DNA of 64,000 nt from a bacterium (GTDB taxonomy: Bacteria; UBA8248). This document shows positions 25,403 through 34,963 of the stretch, piece after piece (the first letter of the stretch is position 1; every line of letters starts with the position of its first letter). The notes below the pieces were generated by a model that did not search any database, was not told where the DNA came from, and was given only the letters and a program-made list of their open reading frames with translations. The translations under genes were made by a program, and so were the position numbers. The stretch is taken from NCBI GenBank assembly GCA_022828125.1, contig JAJEJD010000008.1:248001-312000 (forward strand), in the 5' to 3' direction.

Positions 25403-26361
25403 AGAACGACAATTTCTGAAATCTGTTCGAGCGAACCAAGTTCCACAAAAAACGGTTCTAGAAGAGTGCGCCCTCCTCTCTTGGGAAGCCAAGCAAACCG
25501 ATATTCTTGTTGGTACCAAAATCGAAAATGCTTGGAAAAAATCAAATCAATATTTTTTTCTGTATGCAAATAAGGATCAATGTAATCAACGGACTGGTTC
25601 CAATCGAGCCAATCTGGAATTAGAGTTTGTACAGCATCCTGAAGTCGGGTGCTGAACGCGGCTGGTTCACGGATAATCACACACGAATCCGCTTTAAAAT
25701 CATCAAATAACCTATAATCCAATGTGCTAGACACGCAATAGATATAATAATTTGTTTCCAGGCTAATAGTATTGGTTACTTCACCAATTGGCTTTACGTT
25801 TTTCGGTTCACCGGTTTTTTGATCCACGAATGTTATGGTTACTTCAGATCTAGGTATGACTCGATCAAATTTTAGTTCATCGTCATTTACGGCATAATTG
25901 AGAGAAGGGTCAGAATAGGAACTGGCCGGAGCGATTCTGATTCGTCCGTGTTCATATAATTCTTGCATGTGAGTACGTTTGCCGAACTTAATCAAGGTCT
26001 GTCCCGGATTAGGCATCTTGATCTTCTTTAAGGCTATTACTGACTTTGGCAAATCCGGGGCTGTAGGCTGTGGAAACGGCATATCTTCTGAAAGAGTCGG
26101 CAACTTATTTCCACGTGATTCATATTCTTCTAGTATGTGGGTGAATAGTATCATCCACCGTTTTCCGTCTGGCACTATTGGCAAAAACCCGATTTTTCCT
26201 TCCGACGTCAGTGTTGAGAAGTTGTTCATTACATCCTTTAGACGCTGCGCCAAAGCATCATCGCTTGAATCTCTCAAATATGGCCTTTGTCTGTACTGCA
26301 ATCGCCAAGCTTCATGCCGTGGGGGAGTAGTTTTTTCGTCAGAGGTCATTCCAGTTTCCAT
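25399..26361 (-). CDS. DUF2971-like protein inserted beside the restriction-modification gene
   Basis: A 320-residue protein. An N-terminal helical part (1-110) with PDGKRWMILFTHILEE precedes a region reminiscent of DUF2971: the early QELYEHGRIRIAPASSYSDPS, a central YIYCVSSTLDYRLFDDFKADSCVII, and near the end FWYQQEYRFAW. The gene is AT-rich compared with its flanks and is bracketed by direct repeats of the neighbouring R-M gene end. DUF2971 proteins occur in bacterial immunity loci; no direct evidence of function is visible here. Start at 26361 is the longest open form; an in-frame ATG follows at codon 5. Confidence 0.7.
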   Translation of the reverse strand: METGMTSDEKTTPPRHEAWRLQYRQRPYLRDSSDDALAQRLKDVMNNFSTLTSEGKIGFLPIVPDGKRWMILFTHILEEYESRGNKLPTLSEDMPFPQPTAPDLPKSVIALKKIKMPNPGQTLIKFGKRTHMQELYEHGRIRIAPASSYSDPSLNYAVNDDELKFDRVIPRSEVTITFVDQKTGEPKNVKPIGEVTNTISLETNYYIYCVSSTLDYRLFDDFKADSCVIIREPAAFSTRLQDAVQTLIPDWLDWNQSVDYIDPYLHTEKNIDLIFSKHFRFWYQQEYRFAWLPKRGGRTLLEPFFVELGSLEQISEIVVL

Positions 26362-26401
26362 TGCTTTCGGTTTATTGCATCCTGTCCGGCTGATCGGTCG
26401 G

Positions 26402-29400
26402 TTATAAAACCTTTGGAACCACCAACATCAATATCCCCGCAATCCGTCTTGCCGTGTCGGTGAAGTGCCGGACTTCTTCCGGCTTAAGGGGGCGTTCGAG
26501 GATGGTCTTCTCCCGGTAGGAGAGCCATTTCTTCAAGACCTGGTAGCCGCCGAGCTTGTAGTTCCAGACGGCGGCAGGGACGCCCCGCAAGAAGGCGCGC
26601 TCGTTCAGATACACGTCAAAGGTCGTCTCGCCGAGTATCGGCAAGGCGTCTCCAAGAGCCGAGCGTTCCTCATCCGTCCAGGCCCGCTCGACGGCGCGGC
26701 CCGCGCCGGGCATCACGGCGTCCCCCGATCCGAAATGACCCCATCCAGCCGTTACGGCGAAATCATCGTCCATCATTTGGCTCCCGCGCTCCGTGGCAGG
26801 AACGGCGACGGCGTTCATCTCCGGCCTCAAGGGAGCTTGGGTTACACCCGGAACGGGCGTCTCGGAGTCAAGCAACGCCGCGAGTTTGCGGCCCCGCGCG
26901 GCGGATTCGCCTAAAATCTCCGTAGCGTTTTCCGCTCCGCCGTTCGGCCAGCCGGGGAGTGGGATGCGTGGCCACTCCATCCGCAGCGCGCCCGCGTTGG
27001 CCGCCCGGTAGGCGGGGTCGTGCAGCGTGGCGAGGACGTGGTGGAACAAATCCTCGACGGATGAGCCGGCGCGCCGCAGATAGCCTTGCGCCGCTTCGGA
27101 GAGATTCGGGCGGCGTTCAGAGTTCGCCGCGTCCAAAGTGTCTGCGCGAAGCCATGTTGGGAACATCGCTGCTCCCCTTTCTATCAGGTGAAAAGATCCT
27201 AGGTGTGACGTGACGCATGCTTGCGGTTCCAATTCACCCTTCCGCAGGTGCTGTGCAGCAGATAACCACAGGTTGTTGTTGAACACGTGCGGCTGGTAGT
27301 CAGGTGCAGGAGCAGTCAGTAGACGCCGATCTGCCTCCCAATAAAGCCAGCGATTATCGAAGGGTCGGTAGGTCAGGCGGATGAAACCCTGCTCGTTTGG
27401 GCCGCCACGTGCGAGTAATGCCTCCCGAACCTTGCGTGCATCGGAGACTTTGAACGCCGATGAGTTTCTCATTGCTGCTGAATAGCGCTGGGTGACCTGC
27501 TCGTTACTCCACATAGGATCGAAATAGTCAGCGATTCGACGTCTCAGATGCTCTTCATCAATATCGACGAGAAATCGGTCGCGTCCTGTGTGGACTCCAG
27601 GAAACGAAATCGGGAACAAATCAGGTAAAGTAGGCCAGTCGAACCAGCCTTCGCTCACTTGCGTCGGCTTGAAGGGCAGACCGAGAGGCAGAACAGGTTC
27701 GACACTTTGATACAGGGCATCCGGCTCGGCTTCGGAGGTTTCCAGCAATTCCTCGCGCTTGGCCCTTCCCCACAGATGGCGAAAGGCGACCTCCTCTGCG
27801 GGGGCGTGATCCCGCTTGCGCACCAGCGTCGCAATGGCGGTTCCCACCTGAATGCCCACCGGGTCGCCGGGCGTCGAGAAGATGCTGGGATCCGGCGAGC
27901 CGTCGGGCGCGACCTTGCCCGTCTTGTATTTGTCCCCGTTCAGGCAGTCGATGCGCACCGCGTCAAAGGCTTCGAGGTAACGTTCGCGCATTCCGGGGAA
28001 GGAAAGCCCGTCCAGCCAGGAATAGTTGGAGATGAAGCACACCACACCTTGTCGGGTCTTCTCGACGATGCGCCTCTCTGCTATGCGGAAAAAGCGCACG
28101 TAAAGGTCGTTCAGTGCCCTTGAATCGGTGAGTCGAGATCTCTCTGGCCTCCGGTATGCTTCTAACAGTTCGTGTTCTTCATCTACAGCCACGCCTGCGA
28201 AGCCGTTGTAGGGCGGGTTGCCGAGAATCACGAGAACGGGCGTCTCTTGCTTCACACGCTCCGCGCGGTCGCGCTCTTCCTCCAACTCTGGGAAAGGGAG
28301 TGTAGAGTTCGCTCTGGGCTCCCAGCCGGTGAGCGCATTGGTGAGAAAGACGCCTGCGCGCTCCTCATCGGCCAGCGGCGCGCCGAGTTCATCCAGGGCG
28401 AGGCCGACCTGCAAGTGCGCGACGACGAATGGCGCGGGCATGATCTCGAAGCCGAACACGCGCTCGGTTGCCGCTTGCTTGACCCGCGCGCCCGCGAGCG
28501 CACCCAGCCCTTGCCCCGCGAGATTGTCGGCGATTCGCTTAAGCACTTCGGCAAGGTAGGCCCCCGTGCCGCAGCAGGGGTCAAGCACATAGACGTTCTC
28601 CGCCGCAAGACCGTCTGCGATTTCGAGGTCGTCTTTTAACGCCTTGTCCACGCGGGCGACCATGTAGCGCACGACCTCGTTCGGCGTGTACCAGACGCCG
28701 AGTTGCTTGCGCAGCGCGGGGTCGAAGGCTTCCAGAAACGGTTCGTAGAAATAGGGCACCGCCTCGCCCTCGTTGAAACGGGCGAAGAAGGCCTCCCTGT
28801 CCACGCGATCCAGCGCGGCGGCGGTCCAATTCAACACTTCGACCAGATCGAGCAGTTGCAGGCGGTTGGGGGCAGCGACCTCCTGAAAGAGCGCGGCGAG
28901 CACGGGCGCGCGCAGATGCCAGACCGCCGTGCGCCAGTCAAAAGTAGCGGCAGGCGAGGGCAATTGCCGCGCCCAGAGCACCCATGCGGAGAAGACGCCG
29001 TAGAAGAGCGTCTGCACCAGCGTCGAATGGAAAAACCGCGTTCCGCGATCACCCTCGAAACTGACGCCCAGGCCCTCTTCCAGCGCGCCCCGCAGCGCGG
29101 CCAGCGCGTCTCCGTCAGCGTCGATGCGCTCGACACGCGAGAGGCCGTCGCGGGCGTAGGAGGCCAGAAGCCACGCCAGGTCCTTCGGCTCCGCGATGGC
29201 CGCCTGATGCGAGAGTGCGCGGGTGAGGTATTCCGCCAGTCCGGCTCCCATGCTGCGGGCGAAAGCGCGGGGATGCTCCAAAAGCCGCTCGAATTCCTCC
29301 GCGCTATCCGCCAAACGGAAGGATTCGAGTTTTACAGGTCGGCCCGCCCGCTCGCCCAAGAGGAGGAAATCGCGCGTGTTCGTCACCAGCACGAGGCGGT

Positions 29401-29752
29401 AGCGATCCCAATAGCGGCTTACCTGATCGGAGTCCGCCGTGAGCCAAGCGTCGTCTCCTGCGGGCTTCACCTCCACCACGCCGCGCTCCGGCGTCTGGCC
29501 CGCGCGGGGTTCGCCCCTTTGCACCTGCCGCGCCGCGTAGAGGCCGAAGTCGGGACGGCCCGCGCCTTGATCCGCAAGTTCGGGAACGCAGAATGCCTTG
29601 GGCCTGAGCGCGCCGCCAACGGCTTTCAGCAGGTTGGCGAGGGCGGCGTGGTAGGAGAGTTCGCTCGTCGCCCCGCCCGATGCGCGGATATTTGCGAGGT
29701 CGGAGAAATATGCCTCCACCACCGCCGTCAAATTTCGGTTGACCGGACTCAT
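26402..29752 (-). CDS. Single-chain restriction-modification enzyme (type IIG/ISP-like)
   Basis: One polypeptide of 1116 residues that should both methylate and cut DNA. The N-terminus has a PD-(D/E)xK nuclease signature (RPDFGLYA with Asp68; EVK at 94-96). The middle has N6-adenine methylase motif I DPCCGTGAYL (about 388) and motif IV NPPY (about 511). The C-terminal part is the target-recognition region. No helicase motif is visible, so it is nearer to type IIG or the helicase-free one-subunit enzymes than to full type ISP. The specificity cannot be read from the sequence. The sequence is uninterrupted and appears intact. Confidence 0.9.
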   Translation of the reverse strand: MSPVNRNLTAVVEAYFSDLANIRASGGATSELSYHAALANLLKAVGGALRPKAFCVPELADQGAGRPDFGLYAARQVQRGEPRAGQTPERGVVEVKPAGDDAWLTADSDQVSRYWDRYRLVLVTNTRDFLLLGERAGRPVKLESFRLADSAEEFERLLEHPRAFARSMGAGLAEYLTRALSHQAAIAEPKDLAWLLASYARDGLSRVERIDADGDALAALRGALEEGLGVSFEGDRGTRFFHSTLVQTLFYGVFSAWVLWARQLPSPAATFDWRTAVWHLRAPVLAALFQEVAAPNRLQLLDLVEVLNWTAAALDRVDREAFFARFNEGEAVPYFYEPFLEAFDPALRKQLGVWYTPNEVVRYMVARVDKALKDDLEIADGLAAENVYVLDPCCGTGAYLAEVLKRIADNLAGQGLGALAGARVKQAATERVFGFEIMPAPFVVAHLQVGLALDELGAPLADEERAGVFLTNALTGWEPRANSTLPFPELEEERDRAERVKQETPVLVILGNPPYNGFAGVAVDEEHELLEAYRRPERSRLTDSRALNDLYVRFFRIAERRIVEKTRQGVVCFISNYSWLDGLSFPGMRERYLEAFDAVRIDCLNGDKYKTGKVAPDGSPDPSIFSTPGDPVGIQVGTAIATLVRKRDHAPAEEVAFRHLWGRAKREELLETSEAEPDALYQSVEPVLPLGLPFKPTQVSEGWFDWPTLPDLFPISFPGVHTGRDRFLVDIDEEHLRRRIADYFDPMWSNEQVTQRYSAAMRNSSAFKVSDARKVREALLARGGPNEQGFIRLTYRPFDNRWLYWEADRRLLTAPAPDYQPHVFNNNLWLSAAQHLRKGELEPQACVTSHLGSFHLIERGAAMFPTWLRADTLDAANSERRPNLSEAAQGYLRRAGSSVEDLFHHVLATLHDPAYRAANAGALRMEWPRIPLPGWPNGGAENATEILGESAARGRKLAALLDSETPVPGVTQAPLRPEMNAVAVPATERGSQMMDDDFAVTAGWGHFGSGDAVMPGAGRAVERAWTDEERSALGDALPILGETTFDVYLNERAFLRGVPAAVWNYKLGGYQVLKKWLSYREKTILERPLKPEEVRHFTDTARRIAGILMLVVPKVL
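26423..26533. repeat. Direct repeat copy B (within the R-M gene)
   Basis: The parental copy of the 25282-25393 repeat, coding for the C-terminus of the enzyme. Confidence 0.78.
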
Positions 29753-29819
29753 GCGTTATCTTTTCGCCGATTGCGCGGGGAGAAGCAAGGGGGGATGGTG
29801 CTCGATTGACGAACCTTGC

Positions 29820-29846
29820 GGGCGGACACTCAGGTCCGCCCCTACG
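29820..29846. repeat. REP-like palindrome
   Basis: Arms gggcggac (29820-29827) and gtccgccc (29834-29841) with a 6-nt loop, followed by CTACG. The complement reads GTAGGGGCGGACC, close to the arms of the palindrome at 11233. Confidence 0.6.
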
Positions 29847-29984
29847 GTATAATTCGCCTCTAACACGAAAGGGCGGAGGCGGTCGAACTTCTCTTCCTCA
29901 GGAAACCCGACCCCCCTTCGAAAGGGAATTATTTACAATAGTGCCCTAAATTTTTATTTTTTAAGAAATCTCCAAATTCCGAAG

Positions 29985-30563
29985 CTATGATGGAAACTCC
30001 TTTGTGAGAGCTTTTGCAGTGTCATGACCAATTTCAGGGGCTACTCTCATTAAGTCTTCGTAAGTAATATCACATATACGAATTTTCTCTTTTCTTAGTT
30101 GTCTGACTTTTTCTGGCAAGTATCCATTTCCCATAAAACCTGAAACTAAATCAAAAGCTGCAATATATGCTTCTCCATTATTCCCAGACCCAAAAGATAT
30201 ATTCGGTTCAATTTGATATTGAAATCTTGTAGCAAGGCTTTCTTCAAGGACAATGGTGTTTCCTTCTTCAAAGCGAGGATCAAGCAAATGGATGCATTCA
30301 TGTGCTAATTGCCATGCCGCTCTTTGGGGTTTGTTATTTTGCCATTCTTTAAGAGCTTCTTGGGTTAGTATGATTACGATACCCTGCGTATGACGATCAT
30401 CAATTATAGTTGGGCTACATCTTCTTACCGCAAAGCATTTACTCAAATTGTAGCTTGTATCTCTAGTTCCATAAATAAGTTTAATTTCCTGTAAGTATTT
30501 ATCTCTTTTCTTTCGAGCCCAATCATTAAAATCCTCGTCATGACAATATAAAATTGTTCCCAT
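29985..30563 (-). CDS. AT-rich HExxH putative zinc metallopeptidase
   Basis: A 192-residue protein with the zinc-peptidase motif HECIH (His88, Glu89, His92) and a possible third ligand Glu in TIVLEES about 16-17 residues on, a gluzincin-like spacing. No signal peptide; cytoplasmic. The gene is strikingly AT-rich for this window, a sign of recent transfer. It stands alone on the minus strand upstream of the R-M gene, separated by 232 bp. It might cleave a regulator in the manner of ImmA/IrrE-type peptidases, but this is inference. Confidence 0.72.
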   Translation of the reverse strand: MGTILYCHDEDFNDWARKKRDKYLQEIKLIYGTRDTSYNLSKCFAVRRCSPTIIDDRHTQGIVIILTQEALKEWQNNKPQRAAWQLAHECIHLLDPRFEEGNTIVLEESLATRFQYQIEPNISFGSGNNGEAYIAAFDLVSGFMGNGYLPEKVRQLRKEKIRICDITYEDLMRVAPEIGHDTAKALTKEFPS

Positions 30564-31256
30564 GTTTTTTACTTCCTCTTGATCTTGTACTTTTCTCGCA
30601 GTCTAGGTTGTGGTTCTTCGACTTCACTCACTTCAACGATACAACCTATATTATACAAGATTGTTATCCCCTAATTTAGCATCAATTTTTTGGGTAATTA
30701 CGTAGCCTCCCTCCTCGGGATTGTTGAAAAATCCCTCATCACTCACGTTCGATTACGCATTTCCCCGCAATTGCCGTTATCCCCGCAATCCCGGAATCCG
30801 CTATCGTGCGCGCGGCGCGGGGGAGCATGGCCCGCATCAGACGGAATCGATCATCAGGAGAGGGAGCTGTCTCATGGAATCAGTCGTTGGGGTGAGAGTG
30901 AAGACGGCGATTTCGGAAGAACACGGGCGGACTCGTTCGAACTCCCCCTCTCCGGGGAATTTCGACACCCTCTACAAAAGCGTGAACCTGCTCTCCTCGC
31001 TCTGGTCCGATTATTTCGGAAAGGGGATTGACGCTCGTGGTTTCCAGGACAGCGCAGAAATGCAAATAATCATATTTCCCGTAAATATCGATAAATTCAC
31101 GGGGTTTTTCGATAAATTTCTGAAAACCGTTTCCCGTCTAACTAGTTGTAATACAAATAGTTATCATACAAATTTGAGCGCCGCGCACTCAGATATAGCC
31201 GCAAAAAAAGTTTTTCGGCTCCACCGCATTTCCCCGCAACTGCCCGCATTTGCGCG
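30564..31256. other. 693-bp gene-free interval with a short direct repeat
   Basis: Open frames here overlap in several phases and have no family resemblance. A 20-bp sequence, cgcatttccccgcaaytgcc, occurs at 30756-30775 and again at 31225-31244 (one mismatch). An AT-rich stretch (31050-31170) between them could hold a promoter or decayed mobile element. The motif TTGTTGAAAAA-CCCTC at 30721 also occurs at 16938. Confidence 0.45.
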
Positions 31257-32045
31257 CTATGCGCCGCCGGCCTCTATCTCTCCTTTGGGCGCGCCGCCGC
31301 CGCTCGGCGCATCCACGAAGGGCTTGAGCAGGTCGAGCGGCAAGGGGAAGACGATGGTCGAGTTGTTCTCGGTGGCGACTTCCGAGAGCGTCTGCAGGAA
31401 GCGGAGCTGGAGCGCGCCCGGGGCCGTGGCGATGGTGGCGGCGGCCTCGGAGAGCCGCTCGCTCGCCTGGTATTCGCCCTCGGCGTGGATGACCTTGGCG
31501 CGGCGCTCGCGCTCGGCCTCGGCCTGGCGGGCGATGGCGCGCTGCATCTCGCCGGGAAGGTCCACGTGCTTGAGCTCCACGTTGGTGACCTTGATGCCCC
31601 AGGGGTCGGTGGCGTGGTCGAGGAGCTCCTGGAGCTGGGTGTTGATCTTCTCGCGCTCCGAGAGCAGATCGTCGAGCTCCATCTGGCCGAGCACGCTCCG
31701 GAGCGTCGTCTGGCTCAACTGGCCCGTGGCGTAGAGGAAATCCTCCACCTCGATGACGGCGCGCTCGGGCGTCAGCACGCGGAAGTAGACCACGGCGTTC
31801 ACCTTCACCGACACGTTGTCCTTCGTGACGATATCCTGCGGGGGCACGTCCATCGTCACCAGCCGCAGGCCCACGCGGGTCATGCGGTCGATCACCGGAA
31901 GCACGATGATGAGGCCGGGCCCTTTCGTGGAATGGAAGCGCCCCAGCCGGAAGATGACGCCGCGCTCGTATTCGTTCAGCACGCGGATGGCGCTCGCCAG
32001 GAACAGCAAGATGATGATGGCGGCGATTATCAAACTCCAATTCAT
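31257..32045 (-). CDS. SPFH/stomatin-like membrane protease regulator (slipin)
   Basis: A 262-residue protein with an N-terminal membrane hairpin (4-20) and a Band-7/SPFH domain ([29 protein letters not shown]), then a helical oligomerisation region ([21 protein letters not shown]). Slipins form membrane rings and pair with NfeD-type proteases. Its ATG directly follows the stop of the upstream NfeD gene (TAA ATG), so the two are coupled. Likely role: membrane quality control and lipid-domain organisation. Confidence 0.94.
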   Translation of the reverse strand: MNWSLIIAAIIILLFLASAIRVLNEYERGVIFRLGRFHSTKGPGLIIVLPVIDRMTRVGLRLVTMDVPPQDIVTKDNVSVKVNAVVYFRVLTPERAVIEVEDFLYATGQLSQTTLRSVLGQMELDDLLSEREKINTQLQELLDHATDPWGIKVTNVELKHVDLPGEMQRAIARQAEAERERRAKVIHAEGEYQASERLSEAAATIATAPGALQLRFLQTLSEVATENNSTIVFPLPLDLLKPFVDAPSGGGAPKGEIEAGGA

Positions 32046-33374
32046 TTATCCACCCTCCTTCTCGACGCGGAGCCTGAGGCCCTCCACAGAGACCACGCGG
32101 ACTTTGTCCCCGACTTCCAGGGGTTCGCCTGAGTCCGCCATCCATATCTCGCCGTGCACCCGGACCTGGGCCGGCGACCCCTCCCCGGATAATGCGCTCA
32201 CGACGCCGGACTGGTCGAGCATTCCCTCAGAACCCGAAACAGGCCGCGTCCGCTGGGCGCGAAAGCCCATCCCCACGAGCCAGACGAAGAAAAAGGCCGT
32301 TCCGGCGACCGCGGGCAGGATCACCTTCAGGCTGATTTGCAGGTAGGGGTCCGGCGAATCGATGAGCATGACCGAGCCGAGCGTCATGGCGATGATTCCG
32401 CCGATGGTCAGACCCCCGTAGCTGACCACCTGGATCTCCAGCAGAAACATGATGACGGCAAGTCCCATCAGGAGAAGCCCCACGTAGTTCACCGGCATGA
32501 CCTTGAGGGCATAGAGCGCCAGGAGCAGGCTGATGGCCCCCACCACGCCGGGCAGTATGGAGCCGGGATTCGAAAGCTCGAAGAACAGCCCGTACATCCC
32601 CAGGAGCATCAGGATGTAGGCGATGTTGGGGTCGCTCAAAAGGGTGAGCACTTTCTGGCGCCAGCTTCGCTCGAGCACGATTTGCGCGGCGCCCCTGGTC
32701 GAGAGGGTGACGGTGTCGCCGCTCGCGAGTTTTATCTTTTTCCCGTCAACCGCCAGCAGCAGCGACCGCACGTCCGCCGCCACCAGGTCGATGACCTTTT
32801 GCTTCAGGGCTTCGGCCTCATCCACGGATATCGCCTCGCGGACCGCGCTCTCCGCCCACTCGGTATTGCGTCCGGTGCGAGAAGCCACCGCCCGCGCGAA
32901 TGCGGCCACGTCGTTCATCGCCTTCTTGCGCATATCGCCCTGAATCTGCTTCCCCCCGCCCGAAACGGGGGAGGCGGCGCCGATGTTCGTGCCCGGCGCC
33001 ATGGCGGCGATGTGGGCCGACATGGTGATGAACGTGCCGGCGGAGGCGGCCCGCGCGCCCCCCGGAGCGACGTATACCGCCACGGGAACGCTCGCGCCGA
33101 AAATCGCCTTCACGATATCGCGCGTGCTGGTCACCAGACCGCCGGGGGTATCGAGGCGAATGACGAGAAGCTGCGCCCCCCTCCTGGCAGCCTCCTCGAT
33201 ACCGAATGCGATGTACTCGGAAGTGCCCGGCGATATGGCGTCGGCCACGTCCAGCACCAAGACGGGAGGCGTCTTCTGCGCGGCGGTGGCATGGTAGAGC
33301 GTCAGCATCGCTCCGGCCGTCACCAGAGTGAGCAGAACCGCCAAATGAATTCGTTTGTAGAGCTTCCTTCGCAT
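32046..33374 (-). CDS. nfeD: NfeD-family membrane serine protease (long form)
   Basis: A 442-residue membrane protein. A signal segment is followed by a ClpP-like serine-protease domain with RLDTPGGL, the nucleophile Ser in AASAGTFI, and the Lys base candidate in MRKKAMND. Then come four to five membrane segments (about 225-350) and a C-terminal OB-fold NfeD domain (about 385-442, VHGEIWMADSGEPLEVGDKVRVV). This is the full-length STOPP form that cleaves the tail of partner slipins. ATG at 33374 has GAGG 6 nt upstream; a longer open frame is less likely. Confidence 0.94.
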   Translation of the reverse strand: MRRKLYKRIHLAVLLTLVTAGAMLTLYHATAAQKTPPVLVLDVADAISPGTSEYIAFGIEEAARRGAQLLVIRLDTPGGLVTSTRDIVKAIFGASVPVAVYVAPGGARAASAGTFITMSAHIAAMAPGTNIGAASPVSGGGKQIQGDMRKKAMNDVAAFARAVASRTGRNTEWAESAVREAISVDEAEALKQKVIDLVAADVRSLLLAVDGKKIKLASGDTVTLSTRGAAQIVLERSWRQKVLTLLSDPNIAYILMLLGMYGLFFELSNPGSILPGVVGAISLLLALYALKVMPVNYVGLLLMGLAVIMFLLEIQVVSYGGLTIGGIIAMTLGSVMLIDSPDPYLQISLKVILPAVAGTAFFFVWLVGMGFRAQRTRPVSGSEGMLDQSGVVSALSGEGSPAQVRVHGEIWMADSGEPLEVGDKVRVVSVEGLRLRVEKEGG

Positions 33375-33455
33375 CCCATACCTCAAAAGCGGCTGGAACA
33401 TTGGGCGCATCTTAACACAAAGTGGTACGTTGGTATCGCCCTCTGCCCCAAGCCG

Positions 33456-34832
33456 TTATTCATCCAGTTCGAGCAACACCTCATCCACGATGCCCACGGC
33501 CGTATCGACCTGTTTTTTATCGATAATCAGAGGAGGCAAAAACGCCAGGACGTTCCCGTGGTGTCCACCCGGATAGATAAGAAGGCCCTTTTTCAGGGCC
33601 ATGGCACTCGCCTTCTTGGCGACGCTCAAGGGTTCGCGCGTCGTCCGATCGGAAACCAACTCGGCCGCTACCATCAGCCCGCGCCCGCGAACCTCGCCGA
33701 CGATGGAATGTCGCTCGGAGAGTTCCTCGAGCCTTCTCAGGAAATAAGAACCCATCTCCAGGGAGCGTTCGGCGAGGTTTTCCTCCTCATACACCTCGAT
33801 GGAAGCCAGGCCGGCGGCGCACGCCATGACGTTTCCCGCATAGGTGCTGCTCTCGGTCCCGGGATTCGAGGCGTCGGCTATCTCTTTTTTCGCAACGCAG
33901 GCGGCGAGGGGCAAGCCGCCCGAAATCGATTTTCCCATCACGGTCAGATCGGGCTCGACGTCTTCATATTGGTAGGCGAACATTTTTCCCGTACGGCAAA
34001 ACCCGCTCATCACCTCATCGATGATGAGAAAGACCCCGTGACGGTCGCATACCTCGCGAAGCGCCTTCAAAAATCCGATGGGGGCCGGAATCATGCCGCC
34101 GTTTCCCTGAACCGGCTCGATGATGACGGCCGCCACCTCACCCCAGCCGCTCACGGGATTATCGAGAAACTCGTTGATGTAGCGAATCGTCCCCTCGGCG
34201 CATTTTTCCGGGCCATCACCGAAGGGGTTACGATAGGGGTATGGATATGGGATGTGATGAATACCCGGAACGAGCGTCCCCAGCCCTTCGCGCTGGTTTT
34301 TCCTGCCCATCAGGGCCACGGCGCCCAGGGTTCTGCCGTGGAACGCGCCCGTGAAGGCGACGATTTCATCGCGCCCCGTCGCCCGGCGGGCCATCTTGAG
34401 AGCGATTTCGGCCGCTTCGCTGCCCGAGGAGCCGAGGATCATGCTTTTTGGTGTGGCACCAGAATGAAGGGAGAGAACTTTGTCGAATAGTTCGTTCCGC
34501 ACTTTTGAGCCCAGCGACATGGCCTGGTGTACCTCTCCGGCCTGTCGTCGCAACGCCGAGACGACCCTGGGATGGCAATGACCCGCGTTCAGAGAACCGA
34601 AACCGGCGACAAAATCCAGAAAGAAATTGCCGTCGACGTCCTCGATCACCGCCCCTTGCGCACGCTCGACCACGACGGTTTCGGGGCTCATACCGAAGCT
34701 GAGGGCAGCGCGGCTCTCCGCCTTCCTTAAGCGTTCAAGTTCCGCCCGGGTTTTGGGACCGGGGTGGGGAACCACGAATTTCGGCGCTTCCAATGGGAAA
34801 CCCTCCTCGTTATTCGGCCATATCTCCGCCAT
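33456..34832 (-). CDS. Class III PLP aminotransferase
   Basis: A 458-residue aminotransferase of the ornithine/GABA/acetylornithine group. PLP-binding features include GSSGSEAAEIALKMA, FHGRTLGAVALM, the aspartate in FLIIDEV and the Schiff-base Lys in VMGKSISGG. The start is uncertain (ATG 34832 or 34898); the first fits the family length. The amino donor is not determined. Immediately divergent is an MFS carrier, which may import its substrate. Confidence 0.92.
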   Translation of the reverse strand: MAEIWPNNEEGFPLEAPKFVVPHPGPKTRAELERLRKAESRAALSFGMSPETVVVERAQGAVIEDVDGNFFLDFVAGFGSLNAGHCHPRVVSALRRQAGEVHQAMSLGSKVRNELFDKVLSLHSGATPKSMILGSSGSEAAEIALKMARRATGRDEIVAFTGAFHGRTLGAVALMGRKNQREGLGTLVPGIHHIPYPYPYRNPFGDGPEKCAEGTIRYINEFLDNPVSGWGEVAAVIIEPVQGNGGMIPAPIGFLKALREVCDRHGVFLIIDEVMSGFCRTGKMFAYQYEDVEPDLTVMGKSISGGLPLAACVAKKEIADASNPGTESSTYAGNVMACAAGLASIEVYEEENLAERSLEMGSYFLRRLEELSERHSIVGEVRGRGLMVAAELVSDRTTREPLSVAKKASAMALKKGLLIYPGGHHGNVLAFLPPLIIDKKQVDTAVGIVDEVLLELDE

Positions 34833-34963
34833 GTTCAGAAAAACATGAAGACCCCGCGGCACATTTCGTGTATATGCGCTCCGGAGCGTGTCTTTCATCC
34901 GTGAATGTTATAAACTCTAGCGCAAATGCAAACCACCCACACCTTACGGATATCGAGGCCCTT

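Noticed and set aside
32337-34490. A 717-codon open frame on the plus strand opposite the nfeD and aminotransferase genes
   Set aside because: It spans the junction of two clear minus-strand genes and has no family resemblance; it is a codon-usage artefact of GC-rich DNA.
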